64,000 bases of DNA, taken from assembly GCF_018128905.1 (NCBI RefSeq), contig NZ_CP063808.1, forward strand, positions 9,114,001-9,178,000, written 5' to 3'. This stretch comes from Streptomyces sp. A2-16. GTDB taxonomy: Bacteria > Actinomycetota > Actinomycetes > Streptomycetales > Streptomycetaceae. The notes under the pieces were generated by a model that was given only the letters and a program-made list of their open reading frames with translations, was not told the DNA's origin and searched no databases. A program made the position numbers and the translations under genes. This document shows, piece by piece, positions 1 through 8,288 of this stretch (its first letter is position 1; every line of letters starts with the position of its first letter).

Positions 1-2
1 CC

Positions 3-1571
3 CCCGTCGACCAGCCCACCGCCGTCTTCAAGGCCCCCCGGCCCCCCGTGGACCAGCCCACCACCATGCTGAAGCTCGGCAAGGCCGCGGAGTCGAAGCC
101 GGCGGAACCCGCGGAAGCGAAGCCCGCGGAAGCGAAGCCCGCGACGCGCAAGCCGGAGGCCGAGGCCGAGCGGACGAGCAGGTTCGTCGCGCTGAAGGCC
201 CTCGACGAGCCCCGCGAGTCGCGGCCGAAGGCCGACGTGACCGCCGCCGTCCCCCAGGTCGGCCCGGAGCGCACCACGCAGCAGCCCCTGCCGCCGAAGC
301 CGCCCCTGGACCTGCTCGCGGAGCTCACCAACACTCCGCCGCCCCCGCCCAGCCCGCTGCGCACCTTCGGCCGCCGGGTCAAGATCTGGACCCCGCTCCT
401 CATCCTGCTGGTCGTCGTGTTTGCGATCGTGCAGGCCCTGCGCCCGCTGCCGGAGCCCACCCTCAGCCTGACCGCCAAGGACTCCTACACCTTCGACGGC
501 AGCAAGGCGGCCCTCCCGTGGCCCGAGCAGGGCCAGGGCTGGATGGACGTCGAAGGCGTCGGCACCATGGGCGACTTCGGCAAGCAGACCCCCGTCGCGA
601 TCGGCTCCGTGGCCAAGGCCATGACCGCCTACATCGTCCTGAAGGACCACCCCCTCAAGTCCGGCGAGGAGGGCGCGAAGATCACCGTCGACGCGCTCGC
701 CGAGAAGGAGGCCGGCTACAACAAGCAGGGCGAGTCCACCCTCACCACCGTCAAGCAGGGCGACGTCCTCACCCAGAGGCAGGCGATCGCGGCGATCATG
801 ATCCCGTCCGCCAACAACATCGCCCGGCTGCTCGCCCGCTGGGACGCCGGTTCCGAGGCGGCGTTCATCAAGAAGATGAACGACACCGCCAAGGAACTCG
901 GCATGAAGAACACGAAGTACACCGACGCCTCGGGCCTGAAGGAGAGCACCGTCTCCACCGCCGAGGACCAGGTGAAACTGGGCAACGAGCTCGTCAAGAT
1001 CCCGGCGCTGATGGAGATCACGTCCATGGGCCAGTGGATCGATCCGTCCGGACAGAAGTGGTACAACTACAACTATCTGGTCCCCTACAACGGTGCCATC
1101 GGCATCAAGACCGGCACCACCACCGCGGCCGGCGGCAATCTCCTCTTCGCCGCCCGCAAGGAGGTGGGCGGCGAGACCGTCACCCTGGTCGGCGCGATCC
1201 TCGGCCAGCACAAGTCGCCGATCATCAAGACCGTCAATGACGTCAGCCGGGTCGCCATGCTCGCGGCCCAGGACGAGCTGACCTCGGCGAAGATCCTGAA
1301 GAAGGGCGATGTCGTCGGATACGTGGACGACGGCCTCGGCGGCCACACCCCCGTCGTGCTGACCAAGGACGTCACCGCCGTCGGCTGGGCCGGCTTCGAG
1401 GTGAAGCTGTCCTTCGCCGCCGACGACGTACCGCACACCGCGAAGGCCGGCACCAAGGTCGGCACCCTCACCGTCGGAGACGGCGAGGGCGGCGCGGTCA
1501 AGGTCCCGGTAACCCTCCAGAAGGATCTGGCCGAACCGGGTCTGACCGACAAGCTGACCCGCCTCGGCTGA
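3..1571 (+). CDS. D-alanyl-D-alanine carboxypeptidase (penicillin-binding protein), 5' end outside window
   Basis: This is a class C-type low-molecular-mass PBP that would trim the terminal D-Ala from peptidoglycan stem peptides at the outer face of the membrane. The visible part starts with a Pro/Ala/Lys-rich cytoplasmic region containing EAKPA repeats. One membrane segment follows (VKIWTPLLILLVVVFAIVQ), then the serine peptidase domain with its three motifs in order: SVAK (SxxK), SAN (SxN) and KTG in GIKTGTTTAAGGN. The reading frame is open to the left edge, and the VDQPT motif before the GTG at 48 repeats after it, so the true start is probably upstream of the window. A strong hairpin follows the stop. 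The family call is secure; the physiological role is inferred. Confidence 0.9.
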   Translation, partial: PVDQPTAVFKAPRPPVDQPTTMLKLGKAAESKPAEPAEAKPAEAKPATRKPEAEAERTSRFVALKALDEPRESRPKADVTAAVPQVGPERTTQQPLPPKPPLDLLAELTNTPPPPPSPLRTFGRRVKIWTPLLILLVVVFAIVQALRPLPEPTLSLTAKDSYTFDGSKAALPWPEQGQGWMDVEGVGTMGDFGKQTPVAIGSVAKAMTAYIVLKDHPLKSGEEGAKITVDALAEKEAGYNKQGESTLTTVKQGDVLTQRQAIAAIMIPSANNIARLLARWDAGSEAAFIKKMNDTAKELGMKNTKYTDASGLKESTVSTAEDQVKLGNELVKIPALMEITSMGQWIDPSGQKWYNYNYLVPYNGAIGIKTGTTTAAGGNLLFAARKEVGGETVTLVGAILGQHKSPIIKTVNDVSRVAMLAAQDELTSAKILKKGDVVGYVDDGLGGHTPVVLTKDVTAVGWAGFEVKLSFAADDVPHTAKAGTKVGTLTVGDGEGGAVKVPVTLQKDLAEPGLTDKLTRLG

Positions 1572-1593
1572 TCCGGAAACGGCACGGACGCCT

Positions 1594-1646
1594 CACGCGG
1601 CCCGCCGCCCGGACCCCGCCCGGGGTTCCGGACGGCGGGCCGCGTG
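1594..1646 (+). terminator. Hairpin terminator after the carboxypeptidase gene
   Basis: The arms cacgcggcccgccg and cggcgggccgcgtg pair perfectly over 14 bp, and the GC-rich interior can pair further. It lies 23 bases after the stop codon. There is no clear U tract, as is usual for Streptomyces terminators. Confidence 0.75.
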
Positions 1647-1726
1647 CTAGCGTCACGAACCGGGGCAGGTCGACGCTGGGGCGCGGCCGAGAAAAGAAGA
1701 CGGGACACCACGGGGAGTGCCTTCAG

Positions 1727-3580
1727 GTGGCCACTGCGGAGCCGACACGCGCCGACGAGACCGACCCGGGCCCGGGTACCGGCCCGCGAATACGCGTGCC
1801 CGCGGAACCCGGGAGCGAGAACGGCGGTCCCCCGAGCGGCCTCAGGGCCAGGACCTGGGCCGCCCTCCTCGCGCTGCGTGAGCGGCTGCTGCGCCACCCC
1901 GTCCTCTCCATGACCGCGCTCTCCGGCGCCCTGCACATCGTCTGGTTCTTCACGTTCGCGAACAGTGGCGGGGACCTCGCGGCGCAGGACGCGTGGGCCG
2001 AGTTCGTCGGCCGGCACCCGGACTCCGCGTACAACCTGGCGTGGTACGGCGGCATGCATCCGGTGTCGTACAGCATCGTCTCGCCGTATCTGATGTCGGT
2101 CCTCGGCGTCCGTACGACGATGATGCTGGCCGGCACCGTCTCGGCCGGGCTGCTGACGCTGATCCTCATCCGCAGCCGGTCGGTGAAGAACCCGCTGTGG
2201 GCCTCGCTGGCGGGCGTGTACGCCTTTCTGTGCAACGCGGCCTCGGGCCGGGTGACCTTCGGCCTCGGCACGGTCTTCGCGCTCGGCGCGGTCGCCGTCG
2301 TCTTCTGCTGGCCGCACCGCTGGCGCTACAAACGCTGGGCGAAGGCCCTGTGCGCGGCCCCGCTCGCCGCGCTCGCGACCATGGCCTCACCGGTCGCCGG
2401 CCTGTTCGTGGGCCTGGTGGCGGTCGCCCTCTTCCTGCAGAAACGGCGTCCGGGCGCCTGGGCGCTGGGTCTCGCGCCCACGGCCGTGGTCGCCCTGTCC
2501 GCCTGGCTCTTCCCGTTCGCCGGCACCCAGCCGATGAAGATCGCCTCGGTGCTCCTGCCGCTGGCGTACGGCGTCCTCGTCTTCCTGCTCGTCCCGCGCG
2601 AGTGGTCGACGGTCCGGATCACCGCCGGGGTGTACAGCCTGTCGGTCGTCCTGGTCTGGCTGGTGAGCTCCCAGATCGGCTCCAACATCTCGCGGCTGTC
2701 GATGCTGTTCGCGGGGGTGGCCCTGGCGGCGGCGCTGCCGTTCACGGTGCCGCGCACCCGCAAGTGGTACGCCGTCGTCATCACCTTTGTCGGCTTCACC
2801 GTGTGGATCGGCTTCAAGTCCGTCGACGACGTCGTCCACACGACCCCCACGGCGTCCTGGGCCCGCGAGCTGGCCCCCCTCGTCAACGAGCTCCAGGAGG
2901 TCGGCGCCGAGAAGGGCCGCGTCGAGGTCGTGCCGGCCGCCTCCCACCGTGAGGCGTCCGCGCTCGCGCCGTACGTCAACCTCGCCCGGGGCTGGAACCG
3001 GCAGGCCGACATGGAGCGCAACCCGCTCTTCTACGACGACACCCTGAACTCCGCGAACTACCACGAGTGGCTCCAGCGCTGGGCCGTGCACTTCGTGGTG
3101 GTGCCGAAGGACGAGCCGGACGGGGACGGGGGCGAGCGGGAGCGGGAGCTGGTCCAGCGCGGGATGCCGTATCTGAAGCAGATCTGGGGCGACGCGAACT
3201 GGCAGCTGTTCCAGGTGACCGACCCGGCGCCGCTGGCCTCCCCCGACACGGTGGTCGACCGGGCGGCGCAGGGTGAGATGACCATGCGGGTGAAGAAGGC
3301 CGGTCGGATCCTGATCCGGATCCCGTACTCGCCCTGGCTGTCGATCGTCGACGCGGAGGGCAAGAAGCTGAAGCCGCCGCAGGAGACGGACGAGTCGAAG
3401 GAGCGGGGGGACGGGGAGCCGAAGGTCTTCGACAACGTCAACGGGTGTCTGATGGAGACGCCCGAGGACGCGGACGGGGACAAATGGACGATGCTGCTGG
3501 CGCCGCATGCGGGGACGTACCGGTTGGCGGCGCCTTACACGGTGCCTCGGGGAACGCCCTGTCCTGACGAGCTGAAGTAG
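1727..3580 (+). CDS. Polytopic membrane protein with large C-terminal extracytoplasmic domain
   Basis: The protein has 617 residues. A hydrophilic Pro-rich N-terminus of about 60 residues is followed by roughly ten to twelve hydrophobic segments up to about residue 365, then a soluble C-terminal domain of about 240 residues. I do not recognise a transporter signature. The architecture, many helices and then a lumen-side domain, resembles GT-C type glycosyltransferases or uncharacterised actinobacterial membrane proteins that are sometimes labelled MFS. The GTG start is supported by GGGGAG nine bases upstream. It runs in the same direction as the carboxypeptidase but is separated by a terminator, so it is probably transcribed on its own. 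Function unknown. Confidence 0.75.
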   Translation: MATAEPTRADETDPGPGTGPRIRVPAEPGSENGGPPSGLRARTWAALLALRERLLRHPVLSMTALSGALHIVWFFTFANSGGDLAAQDAWAEFVGRHPDSAYNLAWYGGMHPVSYSIVSPYLMSVLGVRTTMMLAGTVSAGLLTLILIRSRSVKNPLWASLAGVYAFLCNAASGRVTFGLGTVFALGAVAVVFCWPHRWRYKRWAKALCAAPLAALATMASPVAGLFVGLVAVALFLQKRRPGAWALGLAPTAVVALSAWLFPFAGTQPMKIASVLLPLAYGVLVFLLVPREWSTVRITAGVYSLSVVLVWLVSSQIGSNISRLSMLFAGVALAAALPFTVPRTRKWYAVVITFVGFTVWIGFKSVDDVVHTTPTASWARELAPLVNELQEVGAEKGRVEVVPAASHREASALAPYVNLARGWNRQADMERNPLFYDDTLNSANYHEWLQRWAVHFVVVPKDEPDGDGGERERELVQRGMPYLKQIWGDANWQLFQVTDPAPLASPDTVVDRAAQGEMTMRVKKAGRILIRIPYSPWLSIVDAEGKKLKPPQETDESKERGDGEPKVFDNVNGCLMETPEDADGDKWTMLLAPHAGTYRLAAPYTVPRGTPCPDELK

Positions 3581-3597
3581 CCGGCCGGCTGCCCGGG

Positions 3598-4425
3598 TCA
3601 GCGCAGCCGGTCCACGTACTTGTCCGTGCCCGGGACCGTCGGGATGAAGGGCGCCAGTAGTTCTCGGCGGCCCATGGGCGGGTCCTCCGAAGTCGTGAAG
3701 TACGGGTCCCAGCACTCCCTCGGGTCCGTTTCCAGGAACCACAGCAGGGTGAGCCGGGTGTCGACGCCCTCGACCTGCTTCACGTAGGTCATGCGGTCGC
3801 CGGGCAGGGGGGTCGGGCGGAAGACCGTCACCATGGCCGCCGGGGAGCCCGCCACGCGCTTCGGCAGGTGGCGGGAGACCAGCCACTCCAGCAACTCCCC
3901 CCGCTGCTCGGGTGATTCGGCGTCGACGACCTCCAGCACCAGCCCGGCGTAAGGGTGGTCCAGGGCGTGGAAGTCCCTCGGGCCGGCGGCTCCGTCCCGG
4001 TACACCGTCGCCTCGTGGTCCTGGAACGCCGTGAAGACATGGGTGCGGTCGCGGTAGACGCGAGCGTCGCGGTTGAGACGCTTGTTGATGGCCACCGTCC
4101 ACCTCATGTGGTCGTCGTAGCGGCCGTCGGTGACCCAGTAGGTGGAGAGGTAGCAGCCCGCGGTCACCGGCTGGGCCACCGCCGACTTCTCCGGCACGCG
4201 CAGGAGTTGGAGGTCCCGGGTGGCCACCCAGCGGCGGCCGGCGAACATCCACGGCATGGCCATCGCGCCCGCGTAGTAGTGGTCGTCCTCGTACCAGCGG
4301 TTGTAGGCGTACTCGTGGCCGGGATGCGGTTCGACCATGGTGATCAGCGCGTGACCGGGGCGGACTCCGTAGGGTCCGGTGGCGGCCAGCTCGGCGTACG
4401 TCTCGCTGCGGGTCTCTTCTGACAT
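3598..4425 (-). CDS. Uncharacterised protein, possibly alpha-beta-barrel (EthD-like), in the palindrome regulon
   Basis: The protein has 275 residues and no signal peptide or membrane segment. The N-terminal part, with ALITMVEPHPGHEYAYNRWY, recalls the short ferredoxin-like barrel proteins of the EthD type, and a similar pattern may recur in the C-terminal half. This is a weak structural impression, not a family assignment. The ATG at 4425 is chosen over one at 4455 because GGAGGGAAGG lies just before it and because the upstream ATG abuts the operator at 4459-4473. It is divergent from an SDR gene across a 97-bp gap holding that operator, so the two are probably co-regulated. Function unknown. 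Confidence 0.75.
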   Translation of the reverse strand: MSEETRSETYAELAATGPYGVRPGHALITMVEPHPGHEYAYNRWYEDDHYYAGAMAMPWMFAGRRWVATRDLQLLRVPEKSAVAQPVTAGCYLSTYWVTDGRYDDHMRWTVAINKRLNRDARVYRDRTHVFTAFQDHEATVYRDGAAGPRDFHALDHPYAGLVLEVVDAESPEQRGELLEWLVSRHLPKRVAGSPAAMVTVFRPTPLPGDRMTYVKQVEGVDTRLTLLWFLETDPRECWDPYFTTSEDPPMGRRELLAPFIPTVPGTDKYVDRLR

Positions 4426-4458
4426 GGGACCTTCCCTCCTCCAGCACTCGCCCATACT

Positions 4459-4473
4459 CTGACGCCCCGTCAG
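4459..4473. promoter_or_regulatory. Operator-like palindrome CTGAC-GCCCC-GTCAG (site 1)
   Basis: A perfect 5+5 dyad with a 5-bp spacer, flanked by T and A. It sits in the divergent gap between the unknown gene ending at 3598 and the SDR gene at 4523. The same dyad recurs upstream of most catabolic genes in the window. Confidence 0.75.
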
Positions 4474-4522
4474 ATAATGCGCCAGAGCCAGGAACCAGGC
4501 AGGAATCAGGGAGGCCGCCGGT

Positions 4523-5311
4523 ATGTCACTTCTCTCCGGGAAGACCGTCGTGGTGTCGGGAGTCGGGGCCGGGCTCGGTCACCAGGTCGCGGCCGCCGTC
4601 GTGCGGGACGGCGGGAACGCCGTGCTGGGGGCGCGGACCGAGGCGAACCTCGCGAAGAGCGCCGCCGAGATCGATCCGGACGGGGCGCACACGGCGTACC
4701 GCTCGGCGGACATCACCGACGAGCGGCAGTGCGCGGCGCTCGCGGAGCTGGCCGTGGAGCGGTTCGGACGGCTGGACGCGGTGGTGCAGGTGGCCGCGTG
4801 GGACAGCTACTTCGGCGGCCTCGAGGACGCGGACTTCGCGACCTGGCAGTCGGTCATCGACGTGAACCTGCTCGGGTCGCTGCGGATGACTCGGGCCTGT
4901 CTGCCGGGACTGCGGGCGGCCGGCGGCGGTTCGGTGGTGTTCGTCGGGACGCAGTCGGCGGTGGCCGCCCCCTCGCAGGTGCGGCAGGCCGCGTACGCCG
5001 CCTCGAAGGGGGCGCTGACCAGCGCGATGTACTCGATGGCGCGGGAGCTCGGCCCGGACCGGATCCGCGTCAACACCGTGCTGCCGGGCTGGATGTGGGG
5101 GCCGCCGGTGCAGGCGTACGTGCAGTTCACGGCGCACACGGAGAAGGTGACGGAGGGCGAGGTCCTGAAGCGGCTCACCGATCGGATGGCGCTGCCCGAT
5201 CTCGCGACCGACGGGGACGTGGCGGACGCGACCGTGTTCCTGGCCTCGGATCGGGCCCGGGCGATCACCGGACAGTCGTTGCTGGTCAACGCCGGGGAGC
5301 TGATGCGATGA
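4523..5311 (+). CDS. SDR family NAD(P)-dependent oxidoreductase
   Basis: A 262-residue classical short-chain dehydrogenase/reductase. It has an N-terminal Rossmann motif (VVVSGVGAGLGHQVA, a variant of TGxxxGxG with Ser and Val), a modified NNAG region (VQVAAWDSY), the catalytic Ser in VFVGTQSAV, and YAASK carrying the catalytic Tyr and Lys. The C-terminal TGQSLLVNAGE segment is typical of FabG-like members. The NNAG motif is unusual (VAAW), which is often seen in catabolic 3-hydroxyacyl or hydroxysteroid dehydrogenases rather than in FabG. The substrate cannot be read from the sequence. It is divergent from an uncharacterised gene and shares operator site 1. Confidence 0.88.
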   Translation: MSLLSGKTVVVSGVGAGLGHQVAAAVVRDGGNAVLGARTEANLAKSAAEIDPDGAHTAYRSADITDERQCAALAELAVERFGRLDAVVQVAAWDSYFGGLEDADFATWQSVIDVNLLGSLRMTRACLPGLRAAGGGSVVFVGTQSAVAAPSQVRQAAYAASKGALTSAMYSMARELGPDRIRVNTVLPGWMWGPPVQAYVQFTAHTEKVTEGEVLKRLTDRMALPDLATDGDVADATVFLASDRARAITGQSLLVNAGELMR

Positions 5312-5437
5312 GTTCATGTAGGTGAACGCAGGCCATCATCTCGAATATCTTTACCTCCCCTTGACCCGACACCAGCTTGTCGTGTCCACGCGGTGGCGCC
5401 CACGATGAGCGCCGGGCTGATCCCTGGGAGGGCGCAT

Positions 5438-7015
5438 ATGAACGGTCTCGACTGGGCCGTGCTCATCGGCTATTTCGGTGTGATGGTCGCGATCGGCATC
5501 TGGTCGCACAAGCGCGTGGACGACGTCAGCGACTTCTTCACCGCGGGCGGCAAGATGCCCTGGTGGCTGTCCGGCATCTCGCACCACATGTCGGGCTACA
5601 GCGCGGTGATGTTCACCGGGTACGCGGGCATCGCCTACACCTACGGCGTCACCTCTTTCATCACCTGGTCCTTCCCCATCGCCCTCGGCATCGCGATCGG
5701 CTCGAAGCTGTTCGCGCCGCGCATCAACCGGCTGCGCTCACGGCTCCATGTGGCGTCCCCGCTGGAGTATCTGAAGAACCGTTACGACCTCAAGACCCAG
5801 CAGGCGCTGGCCTGGTCGGGCATGCTGCTGAAGATCGTGGACGTGGGCGCCAAGTGGGCCGCGATCGCGACCCTGTTGTCGGTGTTCACGGGCATCTCGC
5901 TCAACCAGGGCATCCTGATCACCGGCGCCATCACGGCCGTCTACTGCACGATCGGCGGCCTGTGGGCCGACGCCCTCACGGAGTTGGGACAGTTCGTCAT
6001 CCAACTCCTCGCGGGCATCGCGATGTTCATCGCGGTGGTCCTCAAGCTCAACGACAAGGGCATCGGCTTCTTCGGCGCCTGGGACGAGCCGGAGCTGCAG
6101 GGCCACGGAGAGCCGCTGGTGGGGCCGTACGGAACGGTCTTCCTGCTCGCCTTCCTCTTCATCAAGCTCTTCGAGTACAACGGCGGCATGCTCAACCAGG
6201 CCCAGCGCTACATGGCCACGGCGAACGCGTACGAGGCCGAGCGCTCGGCGCGGCTGTCGGCGATCCTGTGGCTGGTGTGGCCGGTCGTGCTGTTCTTCCC
6301 GATGTGGATGTCACCGCTGCTGGTCGACGCGCAGAAGCCGGACGGGTCCGACTCCTACGGTCTGATGACCGAACAGCTGCTCCCGCACGGCCTGTTGGGT
6401 CTGGTCATCGTCGGCTTCTTCTCGCACACCATGGCCATGTGCTCCTCCGACGCCAATGCGATCGCGGCGGTCTTCACCCGTGACTGCGCACCGGTGGTGT
6501 GGCGCAGGGCGCGCAGTTGGAGCCAGGGGCAGGGCCTGCGGGTGGCCCGCATCACCACCGTGGTCTTCCTCGGTCTGTCCATGGCGGCGGCGACCCAGGT
6601 CAACTCGCCCACCTTCAAGGACATCATCACGGTGGTCATCCGGTGGGTCGCCGGCCTCATGGGACCGATGGCGATCCCGATGATGCTCGGCCTGCTCCGC
6701 CCCTTCCGCCGCTCCGGCCCCACGGCTGCGCTCACCAGCTGGTCGATGGGTCTGCTGGCCTTCTGGCTGGTCAACTACCCGATCAGCTGGAACGTCGAGG
6801 GCGGGGTCCCGCTCCAGTACCAGGTCTCCATCCCGCTGGCCGTCTCCCTGGTCCTCTACATCCTGGTCGGCTTCATCAAGCCCGAGGACACCCCGGAGCG
6901 CCTGGCGATCATCGAGAAGATCAACACGGACGGCGACGACGACTCGGCGGCCGCGGCGATCCCGGTTCCGGCGGGCGGGGTGGACGACGTGATCGGTACG
7001 AGGGCGAAGGACTAG
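5438..7015 (+). CDS. Sodium:solute symporter (SSS family)
   Basis: A 525-residue membrane protein with about 13 hydrophobic segments. It begins LDWAVLIGYFGVMVAIGIW and includes the SSS-type stretch FFTAGGKMPWWLSGISHHMS, in which substrate and sodium sites are usually formed. Family members import sugars, carboxylates, amino acids or vitamins with sodium. The ATG at 5438 is chosen because GGGAGG lies seven bases upstream; the in-frame ATG 45 bases earlier has no such site. The substrate cannot be assigned. It follows the SDR gene after 126 bp without a recognisable operator, so it may be independent of the regulon. Confidence 0.9.
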   Translation: MNGLDWAVLIGYFGVMVAIGIWSHKRVDDVSDFFTAGGKMPWWLSGISHHMSGYSAVMFTGYAGIAYTYGVTSFITWSFPIALGIAIGSKLFAPRINRLRSRLHVASPLEYLKNRYDLKTQQALAWSGMLLKIVDVGAKWAAIATLLSVFTGISLNQGILITGAITAVYCTIGGLWADALTELGQFVIQLLAGIAMFIAVVLKLNDKGIGFFGAWDEPELQGHGEPLVGPYGTVFLLAFLFIKLFEYNGGMLNQAQRYMATANAYEAERSARLSAILWLVWPVVLFFPMWMSPLLVDAQKPDGSDSYGLMTEQLLPHGLLGLVIVGFFSHTMAMCSSDANAIAAVFTRDCAPVVWRRARSWSQGQGLRVARITTVVFLGLSMAAATQVNSPTFKDIITVVIRWVAGLMGPMAIPMMLGLLRPFRRSGPTAALTSWSMGLLAFWLVNYPISWNVEGGVPLQYQVSIPLAVSLVLYILVGFIKPEDTPERLAIIEKINTDGDDDSAAAAIPVPAGGVDDVIGTRAKD

Positions 7016-7053
7016 CGGGCGAAGGACCGGCGGCGGAAGGACCTGCCTGCGCC

Positions 7054-8172
7054 TCAGCCCCTCGGGTAGCGGGCGAGCCACCCCGGGGAGGCCCCGGCCG
7101 GCCCGTGCAGGGCCGGGCCCTGGGTCATCTCCATCGCGAAGTCGTCGGCGAGTTCGAGCAACGTGGGACGGCCCTCCAGTTCGGCCAGCCAGGCCGGCGG
7201 GAGGGCCGTCTCGCCGTGCAGGGCGCCCAGCAGGCCGCCGGTGAGGGCGCCGGCCGCGGCGGAGGGGCCGTCGTGGTTCACGGCCAGGCACAGACCGTGC
7301 CGTACGTCCTCCCCGACCAGCGCGCAGTACACGGCGGCGGACAGCAGCCCGTCCGCCGAACCGTCGGCCGCGAGTTCCTCCACCCGCGCCGGGGTCGGCA
7401 TCCCCTGCCGTACCGCGCCCAGCGCGTGCTGGAGCGCGTCCGACACGGGCTCGTGCCCGGGCCGCGCGGCCAGCAGCGCGAGCGCCCGCTGCACCGCCCC
7501 GTCCAGGCTTTCGCCCAGGGCCAGCGCATGCACGATCACGGCGTACGCGCCCGCCGACAGATAGGCGACGGGGTGCCCGTGGGTCTGCGCGGCGCACTCC
7601 ACGGCCAGCTGTACGACGAGCTGCGGCTCCCACCCGACGAGCAGCCCGAAGGGCGCGGAGCGGGCCGTGGCCTCGGGCCCGAGTTCGTTCGGGTTCTTGG
7701 GCGACTCCAGCGTCCCCATGGTGTCGTCGCCGAACCCGATGAGCAGGGACCGGGTCGGGTCGCGGCGGGCGTACAGCCACTCCTCCCGGGCCAGCCAGCC
7801 GTCGTCCTTGCGCCGCTCGTCGGGCCCCCAGTCGCGCTGGGTGGCGGCCCACCGCAGATACGCCCGGTGCAGATCCGTCGGCGGATGCCAGGCCCCGGTG
7901 TCCCGCCGCACCTGGGCCCGTATGAGCCCGTCCACGGTGAAGAGGCTGAGCTGGGTGAGATGGGTGACGGCGCCGCGCCGGCCGTACCCGAATCCGAGGT
8001 CCACGAGCCCTTCGGCGCCGTACGCCTCGCGGATCTCGTCCAGTCCGAGCCCGTCCACGGGCGCGCCCAGTGCGTCGCCCACGGCCACCCCGAGAAGCGT
8101 CCCGCGCACCCGGCTACGAAAGTCCTGCTGCTCGGCACGCCCCCAGACGACGGCCCCGGCTGTCGCACCCAC
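7054..8172 (-). CDS. ADP-ribosylglycohydrolase family protein
   Basis: A 372-residue member of the DraG/ARH family, which removes ADP-ribose from proteins or small molecules with a binuclear magnesium site. Diagnostic segments are LLGVAVGDALGAP near the N-terminus, GFGDDTMGTL in the middle, and NHDGPSAAAGALTGGLLGA near the C-terminus, which is the usual metal-binding NxDxxSxxA-type motif with one shift. The GTG at 8172 is preferred because GGGGAGG lies five bases before it; a GTG at 8217 is also open. It lies 116 bp downstream of, and in line with, the P-loop/TPR gene, so the two may form one transcript. The target of de-ADP-ribosylation is unknown. Confidence 0.85.
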   Translation of the reverse strand: MGATAGAVVWGRAEQQDFRSRVRGTLLGVAVGDALGAPVDGLGLDEIREAYGAEGLVDLGFGYGRRGAVTHLTQLSLFTVDGLIRAQVRRDTGAWHPPTDLHRAYLRWAATQRDWGPDERRKDDGWLAREEWLYARRDPTRSLLIGFGDDTMGTLESPKNPNELGPEATARSAPFGLLVGWEPQLVVQLAVECAAQTHGHPVAYLSAGAYAVIVHALALGESLDGAVQRALALLAARPGHEPVSDALQHALGAVRQGMPTPARVEELAADGSADGLLSAAVYCALVGEDVRHGLCLAVNHDGPSAAAGALTGGLLGALHGETALPPAWLAELEGRPTLLELADDFAMEMTQGPALHGPAGASPGWLARYPRG

Positions 8173-8288
8173 CAAGACCTCCCCGTGGCGACCGTCCGTA
8201 TGTACGACGCTCAGCACTGTAATCGACGGGGGGTGCGGGGTTCAGGGGGCGAGTGGGTATGCGCCCCTTTCTCCGGTCCTGGGGGGCC

